Origin: Thalassovita mangrovi
GTDB taxonomy: Bacteria; Pseudomonadota; Alphaproteobacteria; Rhodobacterales; Rhodobacteraceae
Length of the DNA: 64,000 bases
Direction: 5' to 3'
NCBI RefSeq assembly: GCF_009857745.1
Contig: NZ_WWEN01000002.1
Location: 806,001 to 870,000, forward strand
The position numbers and the translations under genes are program-made. The notes under the pieces were generated by a model. It did no database searches. It was not told the DNA's origin and saw nothing but the letters and a program-made list of their open reading frames with translations. Numbering within the stretch: the first letter of the stretch is position 1; each line of letters starts with the position of its first letter. Positions 63,765-64,000 of the stretch are shown here, one piece after another.

Positions 63765-64000
63765 ATGTTTTATGAACCGAAAGACGGACACGGGTTGCCG
63801 CACAATCCGTTCAACGCCATCGTGACACCGCGCCCGATCGGGTGGATTTCCACCCGCAGCAGCGACGGGCATGACAACTTGGCGCCCTATTCCTTCTTCA
63901 ACGCGATCGCCTACACCCCGCCGCAGGTGATGTTCAGCTCCACCGGGCACAAGCCCGATCAGCCCGACAGCAAGGACAGCGTCGCCAATATCCGCGACAC
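63765..64000 (+). CDS. Flavin reductase family protein (partial, cut by window end)
   Basis: The first 78 residues of an FMN-binding split-barrel protein. MFYEPKDGHGLPHNPFNAIV, then TPRPIGWISTRS and LAPYSFFNAIAYTPPQVMFS are the flavin reductase (DIM6/NTAB-like) N-terminal pattern, including the TPRPIGW motif. Such proteins reduce or carry flavin for monooxygenases. The reading frame is open to the edge. Confidence 0.85.
   Translation, partial: MFYEPKDGHGLPHNPFNAIVTPRPIGWISTRSSDGHDNLAPYSFFNAIAYTPPQVMFSSTGHKPDQPDSKDSVANIRD

Overview
The window is high-GC DNA from an alphaproteobacterium, almost certainly a marine member of the Rhodobacteraceae (Roseobacter group). The evidence is the gene content read from the proteins: an ectABC-ask ectoine operon with an ectR-type MarR gene, a PopZ-like polar protein, a MetR/metF pair, PtsP, CobQ, and gene-end repeats of one family. 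About 59 protein genes and two tRNA genes (Leu-UAA, Cys-GCA) are supported. No rRNA, CRISPR array or insertion sequence was seen.

Layout. 1-4.3 kb: a four-gene operon of permuted ATP-grasp, alpha-E, transglutaminase-like protease and Anbu-type proteasome homologue. 4.3-6.3 kb: a DUF1127 gene divergent from a winged-helix/TolB-like/TPR regulator. 6.4-12 kb: tRNA-Leu, rhomboid protease, GFA-family protein, inositol monophosphatase, MetR divergent from metF, and a thioesterase. 12-16.9 kb: a DUF2235 hydrolase overlapping an orphan CoxL-like molybdenum hydroxylase, then a PLP decarboxylase divergent from an Lrp-type regulator. 17-35.8 kb: housekeeping genes including valS, two aminotransferases, a tyrosine phosphatase with an MsbA-like ABC exporter, ygfZ, efp, cobQ, a PopZ-like gene, a tolC-like gene and a pcm-type methyltransferase.

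36.0-43.3 kb is a 7.2 kb genomic island inserted in the 3' end of tRNA-Cys. It is bounded by a 17-bp direct repeat, carries a tyrosine integrase, and has visibly lower GC. Its cargo is an apparent operon on the minus strand: a small membrane protein, a 1035-residue fusion of an intact calcineurin-like phosphoesterase to a STAND/NACHT-like module whose Walker A lysine is replaced by leucine, a 60-residue putative lipoprotein, and a C39-like cysteine peptidase. A divergent XRE regulator follows, then about 0.8 kb of non-coding DNA strikingly rich in CTAG. This cargo is the best candidate in the window for an undescribed (probably defence or conflict) system.

43.4-48.2 kb: two secreted proteins in tandem, one with PASTA-like repeats and one with SEL1 repeats plus a peptidoglycan-binding domain. 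48.4-51.7 kb: two divergent SLC13-type permeases. 51.7-56.2 kb: ectR and the ectABC-ask operon, closed by a strong terminator. The specialised aspartokinase supplies the ectoine route while a separate lysC (57.6 kb) serves general amino-acid synthesis. 56.2-64 kb: DUF1178, an SDR, lysC, ptsP, a cytochrome P450, an EcsC-family protein, a GNAT acetyltransferase and the start of a flavin reductase cut by the window edge. Function calls come from motif reading only; no database search was possible.
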